From NCBI GenBank assembly GCA_017860455.1, contig JAGDMF010000009.1:1-58067 (forward strand): 58,067 nt of DNA. Direction: 5' to 3'. Below, piece by piece: positions 35,078-43,414 of this stretch. The first letter of the stretch is position 1, and each line of letters starts with the position of its first letter. The translations under genes and the position numbers were made by a program. The stretch comes from Bacteroidota bacterium (GTDB lineage: Bacteria > Bacteroidota > Bacteroidia > Bacteroidales > WCHB1-69). The notes beneath the pieces were generated by a model. The model had not been told where the DNA came from, ran no database searches, and saw only the letters and a program-made list of their open reading frames with translations.

Positions 35078-35722
35078 TTACAATTTTTCTATCAACATGA
35101 TTCCATCCCGAAAGGGTAAAATCGTATTTTTTACCCTGGGGTCATTTTGGATATAATCATTAAATGCCACAATTGCCCCTGTTTCTTTATCATTGGGTTT
35201 AATCTCTTCAATCACTTTGCCACTCCACAAAACATTGTCAACCAATATAAATCCCCCTTTTTTTACATGAGGGAATATTTTTTCGTAATATAACTGATAA
35301 TCTTTTTTTTCAGCATCAATAAATACCAGATCCCACTCTTTCCGGATTTGATCTAAAAGTTGGGAGGCATCTCCGATATGTAAATGGATTTGATCTTTAA
35401 AATTTGACTGATTAAAATATTTTAAAATGATCACTTCCAATTCCTCTTCAATCTCAAGGGTATGTAGTTCTCCATCTTTTTGAAGGCCTTCAGCTAAACA
35501 TAAGGATGAGTAACCGGTATAGGTTCCCACTTCAAGAATATATTGCGGATGTATCATTTTGGAGATCATCGATAAAAATGTACCTTGAAGTTGTCCGGAC
35601 AACATTCTTGGGCGCAGAATTTTAATGTGAGTTTCCCTGTTTAGTTGATGTAACAGGGTTGATTCGGAGGAAGTGTGATCCTCACAATATTGTTCAATTT
35701 GTTCTGAAATTAAAGTAAACAT
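35078..35722 (-). CDS. class I SAM-dependent O-methyltransferase
   Basis: A 214-residue member of the caffeoyl-CoA/catechol O-methyltransferase family. AdoMet motif [19 protein letters not shown] near residue 60, [13 protein letters not shown] after it, [18 protein letters not shown] at about 130 with the metal-binding Asp, and [10 protein letters not shown] near 160. Bacterial members methylate small catechols or tRNA hydroxyuridine (TrmR-like). Two nt separate it from the xseB start region, so xseB, this gene and trmD look like one transcript. Confidence 0.9.
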   Translation of the reverse strand: MFTLISEQIEQYCEDHTSSESTLLHQLNRETHIKILRPRMLSGQLQGTFLSMISKMIHPQYILEVGTYTGYSSLCLAEGLQKDGELHTLEIEEELEVIILKYFNQSNFKDQIHLHIGDASQLLDQIRKEWDLVFIDAEKKDYQLYYEKIFPHVKKGGFILVDNVLWSGKVIEEIKPNDKETGAIVAFNDYIQNDPRVKNTILPFRDGIMLIEKL

Positions 35723-35724
35723 CG

Positions 35725-35916
35725 TTACAATTTCTCGATTAAATGGGCCACTTCTTCTTCGGTTTTTGTCAATTTATCCTTACAAATCGTGATCAAAAGG
35801 GAGGCTCTTTGGATCATGGCAGAAAGTTCATCTACAGATATTTCAGCATCTTCCATTTTTTTGACAATCACTTGAAGTTCATCAAATGAATCCTTATAGG
35901 TTTTGGGTTGTTCCAT
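35725..35916 (-). CDS. xseB: exonuclease VII small subunit
   Basis: A 63-residue helical protein starting MEQPKTYKDSFDELQVIV, the characteristic XseB opening, with SVDELSAMIQRASLLI and a coiled C-terminus. Start chosen at 35916; a longer in-frame extension to 35976 runs back through a terminator and is unlikely. The large subunit gene xseA, often adjacent, is not in the window. Confidence 0.9.
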   Translation of the reverse strand: MEQPKTYKDSFDELQVIVKKMEDAEISVDELSAMIQRASLLITICKDKLTKTEEEVAHLIEKL

Positions 35917-35958
35917 GATTATAATATTGAAATGCAAAAATACACCTTTTTCATGAAA

Positions 35959-35984
35959 AAGGGTGAATGAAATCATTCACCCTT
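35959..35984 (-). terminator. terminator of the PQQ-domain lipoprotein gene
   Basis: 12-bp perfect stem AAGGGTGAATGA / TCATTCACCCTT with a 2-nt loop, followed by T residues on the minus strand; 12 nt beyond the stop at 35996. Confidence 0.85.
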
Positions 35985-35995
35985 ATGATTTTTCA

Positions 35996-37258
35996 TCAAG
36001 GTATTGGAGTTTGATTCAAATCTATACAATAAACAAAACCATTACAATAGCCGTATAAAAAGCCCAGATTTTCATCTAAAAGCAAATAGCCTCTCATAGT
36101 TCCATGAACACCACGATCTCTCCATAGGATTTCTCCGGTTTCAGCAGATACGCAATTTAGCACCATATCAAAGTTATTGTATGAATTAAAATAGATTTTC
36201 CCTTCGTAATAGATGAAGTTGGATTTGTCAATGGGTTGAAAAATGGGTGAAGTTATACTCCAGATTTCAGAACCTGTTTCAGAATCAAAACAAAAGAGTT
36301 TTCCATCGTCGGTCAAACAAAAAACTTTTCCATTTTTATATAGAGGAAAGGTCAAATTTAATGAAATGGCCAGATTTTCTTTTTGCCAAATCAGTTTACC
36401 GGTATGCACATCCAGACAACTCAATTTGGATACGGTTTGAATGATCACCTTGTCATTTTCAATCAAAACGGGAAGATTATCGCTGTAATCATGATCATTC
36501 ACAAACTGATCATTCTCCCACTCCATCAATCTGGTTCTTAAGTTAAAGCAATATGCTTGAAAGACACAATGAAAAGAGGTATAGTTTTGGTATGAAGTAA
36601 CCCCAATTAATAGCGTATCATTCTGATTATTCACGAACCCGACCGGAGGAGAGATCCCAAACCGGTAACCCGGAATAGTCTCTTTGGTAAAAAGATCCTC
36701 TTTTAATCCTGTTTTGTAATTATATCTTGCCAATTTCGCCCATGTAATACTAAATGGATCTTCGGGCCAATAGCCCTGATACAAATTAGGTCCAATTACA
36801 GAAAACCGATTATCCATTATATATACTGAATTTGAGTATTCCCATATTTTTTTACCCGTATTGATATTATATGCATGAACATACCACGGATTTGACAGAT
36901 AGGCAATCTCCCGGGACTCCCCTCCAATATCAAAATCATCAAATGATTTATTGGAAGGTTGCATCAAAACATAAGGATCTCTCAACCAATTGGGAGCTTT
37001 TTTGCCGGTTAAACGATTTAAAACGACAATTCCTCTTTTGTCAGGAATAATATCCATAGTTGCAAATGTGATATAATTTCCGGAAAAATAGCATTGTGAA
37101 GGTTTTAAAAAGGAACTATCCAAATAAACCGGTACTATCCATCTGAACATTAATTTCGTTTGGGAATTTGGTGTTGGAGGGATTACCGGATCTTCACACG
37201 ATCCCTGAATTACAATAAATCCCAATAAAAAAAATACAAAACTAAGATTTTTGATCAT
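35996..37258 (-). CDS. PQQ-like beta-propeller lipoprotein
   Basis: A 420-residue lipoprotein (signal with lipobox VIQGSC, Cys20). The body is built of repeated blades with the PQQ-binding-like signature: INTGKKIWEYSN, VHTGKLIWQKEN, SETGSEIWSITS and SAETGEILWRDRG, each containing the G-x3-W tryptophan-docking pattern. BamB and related propellers share this; the catalytic residues of quinoprotein dehydrogenases are not evident, so a scaffold or binding role is more likely. It is the last of three secreted-protein genes in the same direction. Confidence 0.85.
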   Translation of the reverse strand: MIKNLSFVFFLLGFIVIQGSCEDPVIPPTPNSQTKLMFRWIVPVYLDSSFLKPSQCYFSGNYITFATMDIIPDKRGIVVLNRLTGKKAPNWLRDPYVLMQPSNKSFDDFDIGGESREIAYLSNPWYVHAYNINTGKKIWEYSNSVYIMDNRFSVIGPNLYQGYWPEDPFSITWAKLARYNYKTGLKEDLFTKETIPGYRFGISPPVGFVNNQNDTLLIGVTSYQNYTSFHCVFQAYCFNLRTRLMEWENDQFVNDHDYSDNLPVLIENDKVIIQTVSKLSCLDVHTGKLIWQKENLAISLNLTFPLYKNGKVFCLTDDGKLFCFDSETGSEIWSITSPIFQPIDKSNFIYYEGKIYFNSYNNFDMVLNCVSAETGEILWRDRGVHGTMRGYLLLDENLGFLYGYCNGFVYCIDLNQTPIP

Positions 37259-37279
37259 ATCACAATTTTTTTAGCGTTT

Positions 37280-38830
37280 TTACTTTCTTTTTAATTTAAA
37301 AAACATACCATATTCCCCCTCAAAAAGATTATGAAAAGATCTTTCTAAATAGCTGTCATTTCTGATTTGCATGTGAGAAGATCCATCATAACCTGACACA
37401 TCACTACAGGATATTCTCAAAGGACAATGGGTTGCACCGGGTAAGTTGCTGGCACTTTCAGCAATAACGATTCCATCGTTTGCAGCTAAAGTGTATGTAA
37501 CGGTTTGAGTCGGAATGGCACGCACTTCTCTGCAATTACAATCTAAACAGGGTTGAAGCGTAGGAGAAATAAACCAACTTTGCCCTATAGTACATTTACG
37601 ACAATAGTAGTAAGTTGTTTGGTTTACAACATATTGTCGGGCTCCAATAATGGTTTCCCAATTTGCATTAGCACGATTAAACCAATCCACACCCGTTTGC
37701 CAGGCTCTCATTTTATTGATATAATCATTCATTAAAAACAAAGTGGCAAGATGCATCCCGGGAGTCAAGAATGGAAATAAGATATATTGAGATCCGGCCA
37801 AAATCTCTACTCTGCTTCTGTATATACAAACATTGCTAACATAAGACATATAGGTTGGATAGATGGTTGTATTAAAAAATTCCCAATCATCATTCGCTCC
37901 AAAGGGTGGCGCACTATTGGGATTTTTGATGAGCCAATTGGCAGTTCTCCATAAAATATTTTCGCGAGGTTCAATCCCATAAATGGCCAATTTGGGCATT
38001 GTTTGGTATGATGTAAAGTTTACATCGTTGTTAAATTGTTGAATGGCAGAAGCTCCCACTTTATAATCATTGGTAATATTATCATAATATTGAGAAAAAA
38101 ACAGGGGTAATATGTTGGATGCTATTAAATTACAAACATTGTCATTCACTTGATCTTTACCCATTATTTTTAAAATAGTATGAATGGCAATATTGGATGT
38201 TTCCGGACCTTTTAAAAGACAATTGCAGGCGTCATGAGCCATTTGTTCAATTTGAGATCTATTGTTGATAATTTGAGCTCCCTGTAAAGGGGATGCAACG
38301 GTAATAAATCCACCATATCCTTTTCCAAGAGCCGGAATATTAGCATTTGGTTGCAAATCCATGTGCACTAAAGATCTGATGATTAAACCACCCTGACTGT
38401 GACCGATCATAATCGCAGCATTTGGATTCATGTTATTTTGATAGTAATCGATAAAAGATTGATTTCTGATTTGTTGCCTAACATCATAAGCAGCACTATT
38501 GAGTGTGGTCAGTGTGGAATAAATATATTCCGGCCTGGAAATTTCAACGTTTCGGGCAAAAAAACCAGAAATATTTAAAGTTTGATCCCAACAGGCATCC
38601 GATGCTTGTTGCCAGGAAGAAGCATCACCGCCTAACCCATGAATAAAGTAGATTCGACGAAAAGTGGAATCATTAAATTGTGGCGTTTCTATCGCAGACA
38701 ATAAAGAAGGAGAAATAAATTGTGAAGGATGATCATCAACCTTAACAATGTGTTTAACTAATGATGTATCTATTTGAGCATGAACCCAAAGACTAATCAT
38801 ATAAATAATTAAAAGTACAATTTTTTTCAT
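37280..38830 (-). CDS. secreted alpha/beta hydrolase (lipase/PGAP1-like)
   Basis: A 516-residue secreted protein (signal MKKIVLLIIYMISLWVHAQ). Oxyanion-hole region FIHGLGGDASSWQQASDACW near residue 65 and nucleophile elbow MIGHSQGGLIIRSLVH near 140 with Ser in GHSQG, as in PGAP1-like lipases. After residue 380 lies a Cys-rich segment (YYCRKCTIGQSW, then PCLDCNCREV) that may bind metal or form disulfides, then a C-terminal beta domain. Active on an ester lipid or peptide is plausible; substrate unknown. No clear T9SS tail. Confidence 0.8.
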   Translation of the reverse strand: MKKIVLLIIYMISLWVHAQIDTSLVKHIVKVDDHPSQFISPSLLSAIETPQFNDSTFRRIYFIHGLGGDASSWQQASDACWDQTLNISGFFARNVEISRPEYIYSTLTTLNSAAYDVRQQIRNQSFIDYYQNNMNPNAAIMIGHSQGGLIIRSLVHMDLQPNANIPALGKGYGGFITVASPLQGAQIINNRSQIEQMAHDACNCLLKGPETSNIAIHTILKIMGKDQVNDNVCNLIASNILPLFFSQYYDNITNDYKVGASAIQQFNNDVNFTSYQTMPKLAIYGIEPRENILWRTANWLIKNPNSAPPFGANDDWEFFNTTIYPTYMSYVSNVCIYRSRVEILAGSQYILFPFLTPGMHLATLFLMNDYINKMRAWQTGVDWFNRANANWETIIGARQYVVNQTTYYYCRKCTIGQSWFISPTLQPCLDCNCREVRAIPTQTVTYTLAANDGIVIAESASNLPGATHCPLRISCSDVSGYDGSSHMQIRNDSYLERSFHNLFEGEYGMFFKLKRK

Positions 38831-38842
38831 GACATTAGAATT

Positions 38843-39961
38843 TTAGTAAGGTGAATCTGTGGAATTTTTAATTAGTTTTGCTGAGGATGTCATGGTTCCA
38901 TTCTGACATTGGATGATATAAAGTCCATCTTTAAAAGTGGATACATCAATTTCCATTGTAGATTGCTCCAAACCGGATGTAGAATAAACAAGTTGGCTTA
39001 CACTATTATAAATTCCAATCAAAAAATGATCCTGCATACAAAATGGAATATCTATCCGCACTTTATCAGATGTTGGATTTGGTGAAATGTGAATTTCAAA
39101 ATCTCTTTTATTGATCTCTTCATAAGGTTGTATTTGTATCCCTTTTTCAGGAAAAGGTTTCCACTCTTTGTTTTGATATTCAACAATATAGTTACCATCC
39201 TGATCAGTAACAAAATAATTCAGATAGTGAATAATTTCTGTTTTAATAAATGGAATTTGATTGGTTAAAGTGTCTTTATAGAGGTTTACTTCCATTTTTG
39301 GAATGATATAATCACCCCATTTTTGGTAATAATTGGTTTTAGACCATTCGAACCCTTGTGATGAAAAATAACGGATTTCATATATAAAATCGAGAAGATT
39401 AACACTGATCTCCACATCATTATTCATAGCGATCACTGTTGAACGATTAGCAAAATACCTGCAGGTAAGGCCCATCATCCGAAAATTTTGTACGATTTCT
39501 GATGGTGAGAGCGTAAAACTTTGATTAAAAAATCCAAAAAACCGAACTTCTTCATCAGTTAATCTTTTGATAACTGGATCATCATCTGCTGTTGGATTGC
39601 TGGAGATCACCTGTTGCTGATGATCATATAGAACGGTTTCCGTTTTATTAGTAATAGATTGATATACTGCATTTTCATAGTCAGTTGCATATTCCGGCTG
39701 ATTTAAGAATGTTTGAATGATGGTTGGAAATCTATCCTCATCAATGATAAGTTCAGTTTTAATATCCTTCTCTTTAGATAACATTTTGTTATAATCTAAA
39801 TCATTTAGATTTTTAATATTTTCAGAAAAAGGGATAGAAAAAAAATATTGAGAATGTGTCGTATAAGTGATCACTTTTTGAGGATGTTGCGCATATTGAT
39901 AAGTAAGAATACTGAAAAGTATTACACTTATTCCAAAAAATCTTTTTAGTTGTGTTTTCAT
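38843..39961 (-). CDS. secreted protein with T9SS type A sorting domain
   Basis: About 372 aa from ATG 39961, the start that gives a clean signal peptide (MKTQLKRFFGISVILFSILTYQYAQ). No recognised catalytic domain in residues 30-290. Residues about 298-372 are a type A T9SS C-terminal domain: ISPNPTSDKVRIDIPF, then IYNSVSQLVYSTSG, DVSTFKDGLYIIQ and a terminal strand. The protein is therefore predicted to cross the outer membrane through T9SS and be anchored or released. It precedes the hydrolase and PQQ genes. Confidence 0.88.
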   Translation of the reverse strand: MKTQLKRFFGISVILFSILTYQYAQHPQKVITYTTHSQYFFSIPFSENIKNLNDLDYNKMLSKEKDIKTELIIDEDRFPTIIQTFLNQPEYATDYENAVYQSITNKTETVLYDHQQQVISSNPTADDDPVIKRLTDEEVRFFGFFNQSFTLSPSEIVQNFRMMGLTCRYFANRSTVIAMNNDVEISVNLLDFIYEIRYFSSQGFEWSKTNYYQKWGDYIIPKMEVNLYKDTLTNQIPFIKTEIIHYLNYFVTDQDGNYIVEYQNKEWKPFPEKGIQIQPYEEINKRDFEIHISPNPTSDKVRIDIPFCMQDHFLIGIYNSVSQLVYSTSGLEQSTMEIDVSTFKDGLYIIQCQNGTMTSSAKLIKNSTDSPY

Positions 39962-40006
39962 AATGAGAATTATTAAGTAAAATGAGTGAATATATGCTAG
40001 TTCCAA

Positions 40007-40309
40007 TTCTCCCTTTCTATCGGGAGGTTAGTCAAATAAACTTGAACATCTTAAAAATGATAAATCTCTTTCTTTGTGTAAATATAGTGGGGGAAGTTTT
40101 TGCAGTATATGTATGGTTAGTTTTCATAGGTTAATGAGTTCATTGAGATTGCAAATATAAATATAGTTTATTAAAAAGCAAGAATTTTTTATTAAAAATA
40201 AAAAGAAATTTTTATTATTCTGATATTCAATTAATTATAATTTTCAAAGTTTGGTTTAATCAAAAATTTTAGTATCTTTGCGTATTATTAATTCTAAACT
40301 TAAAAAAGT
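40007..40309. other. divergent intergenic region with two promoters
   Basis: Minus-strand TATATTTG at 40152-40159 serves the T9SS-substrate gene with a long leader; the plus-strand pgk promoter is at 40250-40280. Nothing else recognised. Confidence 0.6.
40250..40280 (+). promoter_or_regulatory. promoter for pgk
   Basis: TTTG (40250-40253), 19-nt spacer, TATCTTTG (40273-40280); ATG at 40310. Confidence 0.8.
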
Positions 40310-41503
40310 ATGAAATCGATCGATTTAGCTTCGTGTAAAGGGAAAAAAGTATTGGTAAGAGTAGACTACAATGTACCTCAAAATGAAAAATTAGAAGTTA
40401 CCAATAAAACAAGAATTATAAGAACTTTGGATACCATTAATAAAATTGTTCAAGACGGAGGGATCACCATTCTTATGTCTCATCTCGGTCGTCCAAAAGG
40501 GGAAGCAAATGACCATTTTTCTTTGAAGCATATTGTTTCTGCGGTTTCAGAAGTTTTAGGAAAAGAGATTGTATTTTTAGGAGATGTGTTAAGTCAGGAC
40601 GCAGAAGAAAAAGTTGCTCAATTAAAACCGGGTGAAATTGGATTATTAGAGAATTTGCGTTTTCATAAAGAGGAAGAAAAAGGGGATGAAAATTTTGCAA
40701 AAGCGATTGCAAGATTAGGTGATATATATGTAAACGATGCATTTGGTACAGCTCATAGAGAACATGCATCTACAGCTACGATAACAAAGTTTTTCCCGGG
40801 AGAAGCTTATGCCGGTTATTTGCTTTACAGCGAGGTAGTTAGTTTAAGAAAAATGTTAGATGAGAAAAAGAGTCAGTTCACCGCAATTATTGGAGGGTCA
40901 AAAGTGTCTTCCAAAATGAACATTTTATTTAATCTTTTAAATAAAGTGGACAATTTGATTATTGCAGGTGGAATGAGTTACACTTTTTTAAATGCCATAG
41001 GGGTTAATATTGGAGAATCATTATTTGAAGAGGAAATGATTCCAGTAGCTAAAGAGATTATCAAAAAAGCACATTTAAAAGGAGTGGATATATATATGCC
41101 AATTGATAATATTTGTGCAGATCGTTTTGCAGAAGATGCCAATATTTTTGTTACGACCGAAAACCATATTCCTGATGGTTGGGTTGGTATGGATATTGGA
41201 CCTAAAACAATCCAAAAGTTTTCCCATATTATCAATATTTCATCTACTATTTTATGGAATGGACCTGTTGGTGTTTTTGAATTTGATCAGTTTGGAAAAG
41301 GAACGCAGGCTATTAGCGTTGCAGTTTCAGGTAGTACACTCGGAGGTGCCTTTTCTTTGATTGGTGGAGGAGATACAATCGCTGCTGTAAGTAAGTATGG
41401 AATGTCTGATTTTATTTCCTATATCAGTACCGGAGGTGGCGCCATGCTTGAATATTTGGAAGGAATTTCACTTCCCGGAATCAAAGCATTAGATGAAAAT
41501 TGA
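40310..41503 (+). CDS. pgk: phosphoglycerate kinase
   Basis: Makes ATP from 1,3-bisphosphoglycerate. Signature KVLVRVDYNVPQN near residue 13, SHLGRPKGE near 58, GLLENLRFHKEEEKGDENFAK near 115, GGSKVSSKMNIL near 196, and GGGDTIAAVSKYG near 350. The length of 397 aa is standard. Monocistronic; DUF177-rpmF has its own promoter downstream. Confidence 0.98.
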   Translation: MKSIDLASCKGKKVLVRVDYNVPQNEKLEVTNKTRIIRTLDTINKIVQDGGITILMSHLGRPKGEANDHFSLKHIVSAVSEVLGKEIVFLGDVLSQDAEEKVAQLKPGEIGLLENLRFHKEEEKGDENFAKAIARLGDIYVNDAFGTAHREHASTATITKFFPGEAYAGYLLYSEVVSLRKMLDEKKSQFTAIIGGSKVSSKMNILFNLLNKVDNLIIAGGMSYTFLNAIGVNIGESLFEEEMIPVAKEIIKKAHLKGVDIYMPIDNICADRFAEDANIFVTTENHIPDGWVGMDIGPKTIQKFSHIINISSTILWNGPVGVFEFDQFGKGTQAISVAVSGSTLGGAFSLIGGGDTIAAVSKYGMSDFISYISTGGGAMLEYLEGISLPGIKALDEN

Positions 41504-41530
41504 TTTTTTTGAAATTATTTTTAAAAACAC

Positions 41531-41561
41531 TTTGATTATTACCAATTTAATTGTATATTTG
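41531..41561 (+). promoter_or_regulatory. promoter for DUF177-rpmF
   Basis: TTTG (41531-41534), 19-nt spacer, TATATTTG (41554-41561). The ATG at 41578 leaves a leader of only about 10 nt. Confidence 0.8.
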
Positions 41562-41577
41562 CACCCCCAAATAATAG

Positions 41578-42138
41578 ATGTTGAAAGCTCAAGATAACAG
41601 ATCAGATTTTAAACTAAGATTAGCTGGTGTAGCAAACGGAAAGCATTCGTTTTCAATTATTTGCGATAAATCGTTCTTTGATAGTAATGAGTTATCAGAT
41701 ATACTTGACGGTTCTGTTCATTTGCAAATTCAAATGGATAAATCTGACAAAATGTTGAAGTTAGATTTCCATTATGATGGAACTTTGACGGCAGAATGTG
41801 CCAGATGTCTGGATCCGGTTGCCTATCCCGTTCTTTTTGATACGTCTCTTTTAGTTAACTTAGTTCAAAAAGTGGAAGAGGATTTTGAAAATGATGATGA
41901 GATCTGGGTGATTCAGGAAAAAGAATTTGAACTAGATGTGTATCAATATGTGTATGAAGCTATTGTTTTATCTCTTCCTACTCAAATTATCCATCCTGAT
42001 GATGTAAACGGTAACTCAACCTGCAACCCCGAGTTTCTTAAAACACTTGCTAAATACTCTGTTGATGAAACTACTTTGAAAGATAAAGAAACCGATTCTC
42101 GATGGGATGCTCTCAAAAATATGAAATTTGATGAATAA
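41578..42138 (+). CDS. DUF177 (YceD) family protein
   Basis: A 186-residue cytosolic protein of the YceD/DUF177 family linked to 23S rRNA accumulation. Features: LDGSVHLQIQMDKSDKMLKLDF, then the conserved CARCLDPVAYPV Cys pair near residue 80, acidic middle VEEDFENDDEIWVI, and C-terminal LPTQIIHPDDVNGNSTCNP. It is immediately upstream of rpmF, the usual pairing in most bacteria. Confidence 0.93.
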   Translation: MLKAQDNRSDFKLRLAGVANGKHSFSIICDKSFFDSNELSDILDGSVHLQIQMDKSDKMLKLDFHYDGTLTAECARCLDPVAYPVLFDTSLLVNLVQKVEEDFENDDEIWVIQEKEFELDVYQYVYEAIVLSLPTQIIHPDDVNGNSTCNPEFLKTLAKYSVDETTLKDKETDSRWDALKNMKFDE

Positions 42139-42158
42139 TCACTTAAAATTAATATAAT

Positions 42159-42332
42159 ATGCCAAATCCAAAAAGAAGACACTCAGCACAAAGGAGAGAC
42201 AAAAGAAGATCTCACGACTTCATGACAGCTCCTCAATTAACCACGTGTGGTCACTGCGGTGCAGCTATTCTTACTCATAGAATATGCCCTGAATGCGGAT
42301 ACTACAGAGGTAAACAAGCTATAGAAGTTTAA
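42159..42332 (+). CDS. rpmF: 50S ribosomal protein L32
   Basis: A 57-residue protein beginning MPNPKRRHSAQRRDKRRSHD with a zinc site formed by CGHC and CPECGYYRG. It begins 20 nt after the DUF177 stop. Complete; usual length about 57-61 aa. Confidence 0.98.
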   Translation: MPNPKRRHSAQRRDKRRSHDFMTAPQLTTCGHCGAAILTHRICPECGYYRGKQAIEV

Positions 42333-42414
42333 TATAGTTTAAAGGTTAATATTATGAAATATGGTGGTATAATTATTTATATCACCTGTTTTTTTATTTA
42401 ATAAATTTGATATT

Positions 42415-42999
42415 ATGGATTTAGTTTTTGCAACCAACAACAAACATAAACTGGAAGAGATTACCCATATTATTGGAAATCAATATCATATCATTTCTCT
42501 TCATGAAATCGGTTGTTTTGATGAGATTCCGGAAACAGAAGAAACATTGGAAGGAAATGCTCTGTTAAAAGCCAGATATGTTCATTCCCGTTTTCATTGT
42601 CATTGTTTTGCTGACGATACCGGACTCGAAATTGAAGCTCTAAATGGAGAACCCGGTGTGTACTCGGCTCGTTATGCCGGGGAACAATGTTCATTTGAAG
42701 ATAATATTGTCAAAGTACTTCAGAAAATGGAAGGAAAAACCAATAGAAAAGCACTTTTCAGAACCGTTATTGCATTAATAATCCATGAAAAAGAATTTTT
42801 ATTTGAAGGTTCAATCAAAGGAACCATTATAGAAAATAAAAAAGGTATTTCAGGTTTTGGGTACGATCCTATTTTTATCCCTGTAGGTTATTCTGAAACC
42901 TTTGCGGAGATGGGGAACGACCTTAAGAATCAAATTAGCCACCGAGCCCTCGCCACTCAAAAACTTACACAATTCCTTCAATCTGCTATCAGCTATTAG
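42415..42999 (+). CDS. rdgB: XTP/dITP diphosphatase RdgB
   Basis: Removes non-canonical purine nucleotides (dITP, XTP) from the pool. N-terminal [14 protein letters not shown], catalytic [25 protein letters not shown] near residue 64, [10 protein letters not shown] near 143, and C-terminal [13 protein letters not shown]. The length of 194 aa is standard. The last codons and the TAG stop lie inside a heptamer array (units ATCAGCT and ATTAGCT), so the final 3-4 residues may be array-derived. Confidence 0.97.
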   Translation: MDLVFATNNKHKLEEITHIIGNQYHIISLHEIGCFDEIPETEETLEGNALLKARYVHSRFHCHCFADDTGLEIEALNGEPGVYSARYAGEQCSFEDNIVKVLQKMEGKTNRKALFRTVIALIIHEKEFLFEGSIKGTIIENKKGISGFGYDPIFIPVGYSETFAEMGNDLKNQISHRALATQKLTQFLQSAISY

Positions 43000-43064
43000 C
43001 TTTCAGGTTTTGGGTATTAGCTTTCAGGTTTTAGGTTTTAGGTTTTGGGTATTAGGTTTTAGAC
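42988..43064 (+). repeat. 11-unit heptamer array overlapping the rdgB stop
   Basis: ATCAGCT, ATTAGCT, TTCAGGT, TTTGGGT, ATTAGCT, TTCAGGT, TTTAGGT x2, TTTGGGT, ATTAGGT, TTTAGAC in one phase. The rdgB TAG (42997-42999) lies in unit 2. AATAGCACACTGATTA at 43067-43082 resembles the AATAGAACGCTGATTT element near the Fic gene. Confidence 0.9.
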
Positions 43065-43081
43065 TTAATAGCACACTGATT

Positions 43082-43172
43082 AAAAGACAAAAGACGAAAG
43101 ACAAAAGACAAAAGACGAAAGACGAAAGACAAAAGACGAAAGACAAAAGACAAAGGATAAGGGACAATGGGC
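43082..43172 (-). repeat. 13-unit heptamer array (AAAAGAC family)
   Basis: AAAAGAC and GAAAGAC units, then AAAGGAT, AAGGGAC, AATGGGC, 13 in phase: the reverse complement of the TTTTGTC/TTTCGTC words elsewhere. Confidence 0.92.
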
Positions 43173-43208
43173 TTTATTAATGAAAATACTTTATAAAAAG
43201 GATATTTG

Positions 43209-43320
43209 ATTTCACAGTGTTTATTGGAGTTAAAAGGTGTCTCACTGTGTTTAAAAATGCGTATTTGAAAATATGAAAACACTGTGGTACACATTAGAAC
43301 ACTGTGGAACACTGTGAAAT
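43209..43320. repeat. inverted repeat with five CACTGTG sites
   Basis: ATTTCACAGTGTT at 43209-43221 and its reverse complement at 43308-43320 bound a 112-bp block with further CACTGTG sites at about 43232, 43280 and 43300. Noncoding. Confidence 0.75.
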
Positions 43321-43380
43321 AAAAAAATAACATTTAAATAATGTACCAAAAAAATACAAAAATAGTAAGAATAAGGAACT

Positions 43381-43408
43381 AAAACCTAATACCCAAAACC
43401 CAAAACCC
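43381..43408 (-). repeat. 4-unit heptamer array beside the mutase stop
   Basis: AAAACCT, AATACCC, AAAACCC, AAAACCC. It lies 6 nt beyond the mutase stop codon; on the gene's sense strand it reads GGGTTTT words, as after the PPOX and rdgB genes. Confidence 0.85.
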
Positions 43409-43414
43409 AAAGAT

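Noticed and set aside
42902-43180. 92-aa plus-strand ORF after rdgB
   Set aside because: Out-of-frame shadow of the rdgB end continuing into heptamer arrays.
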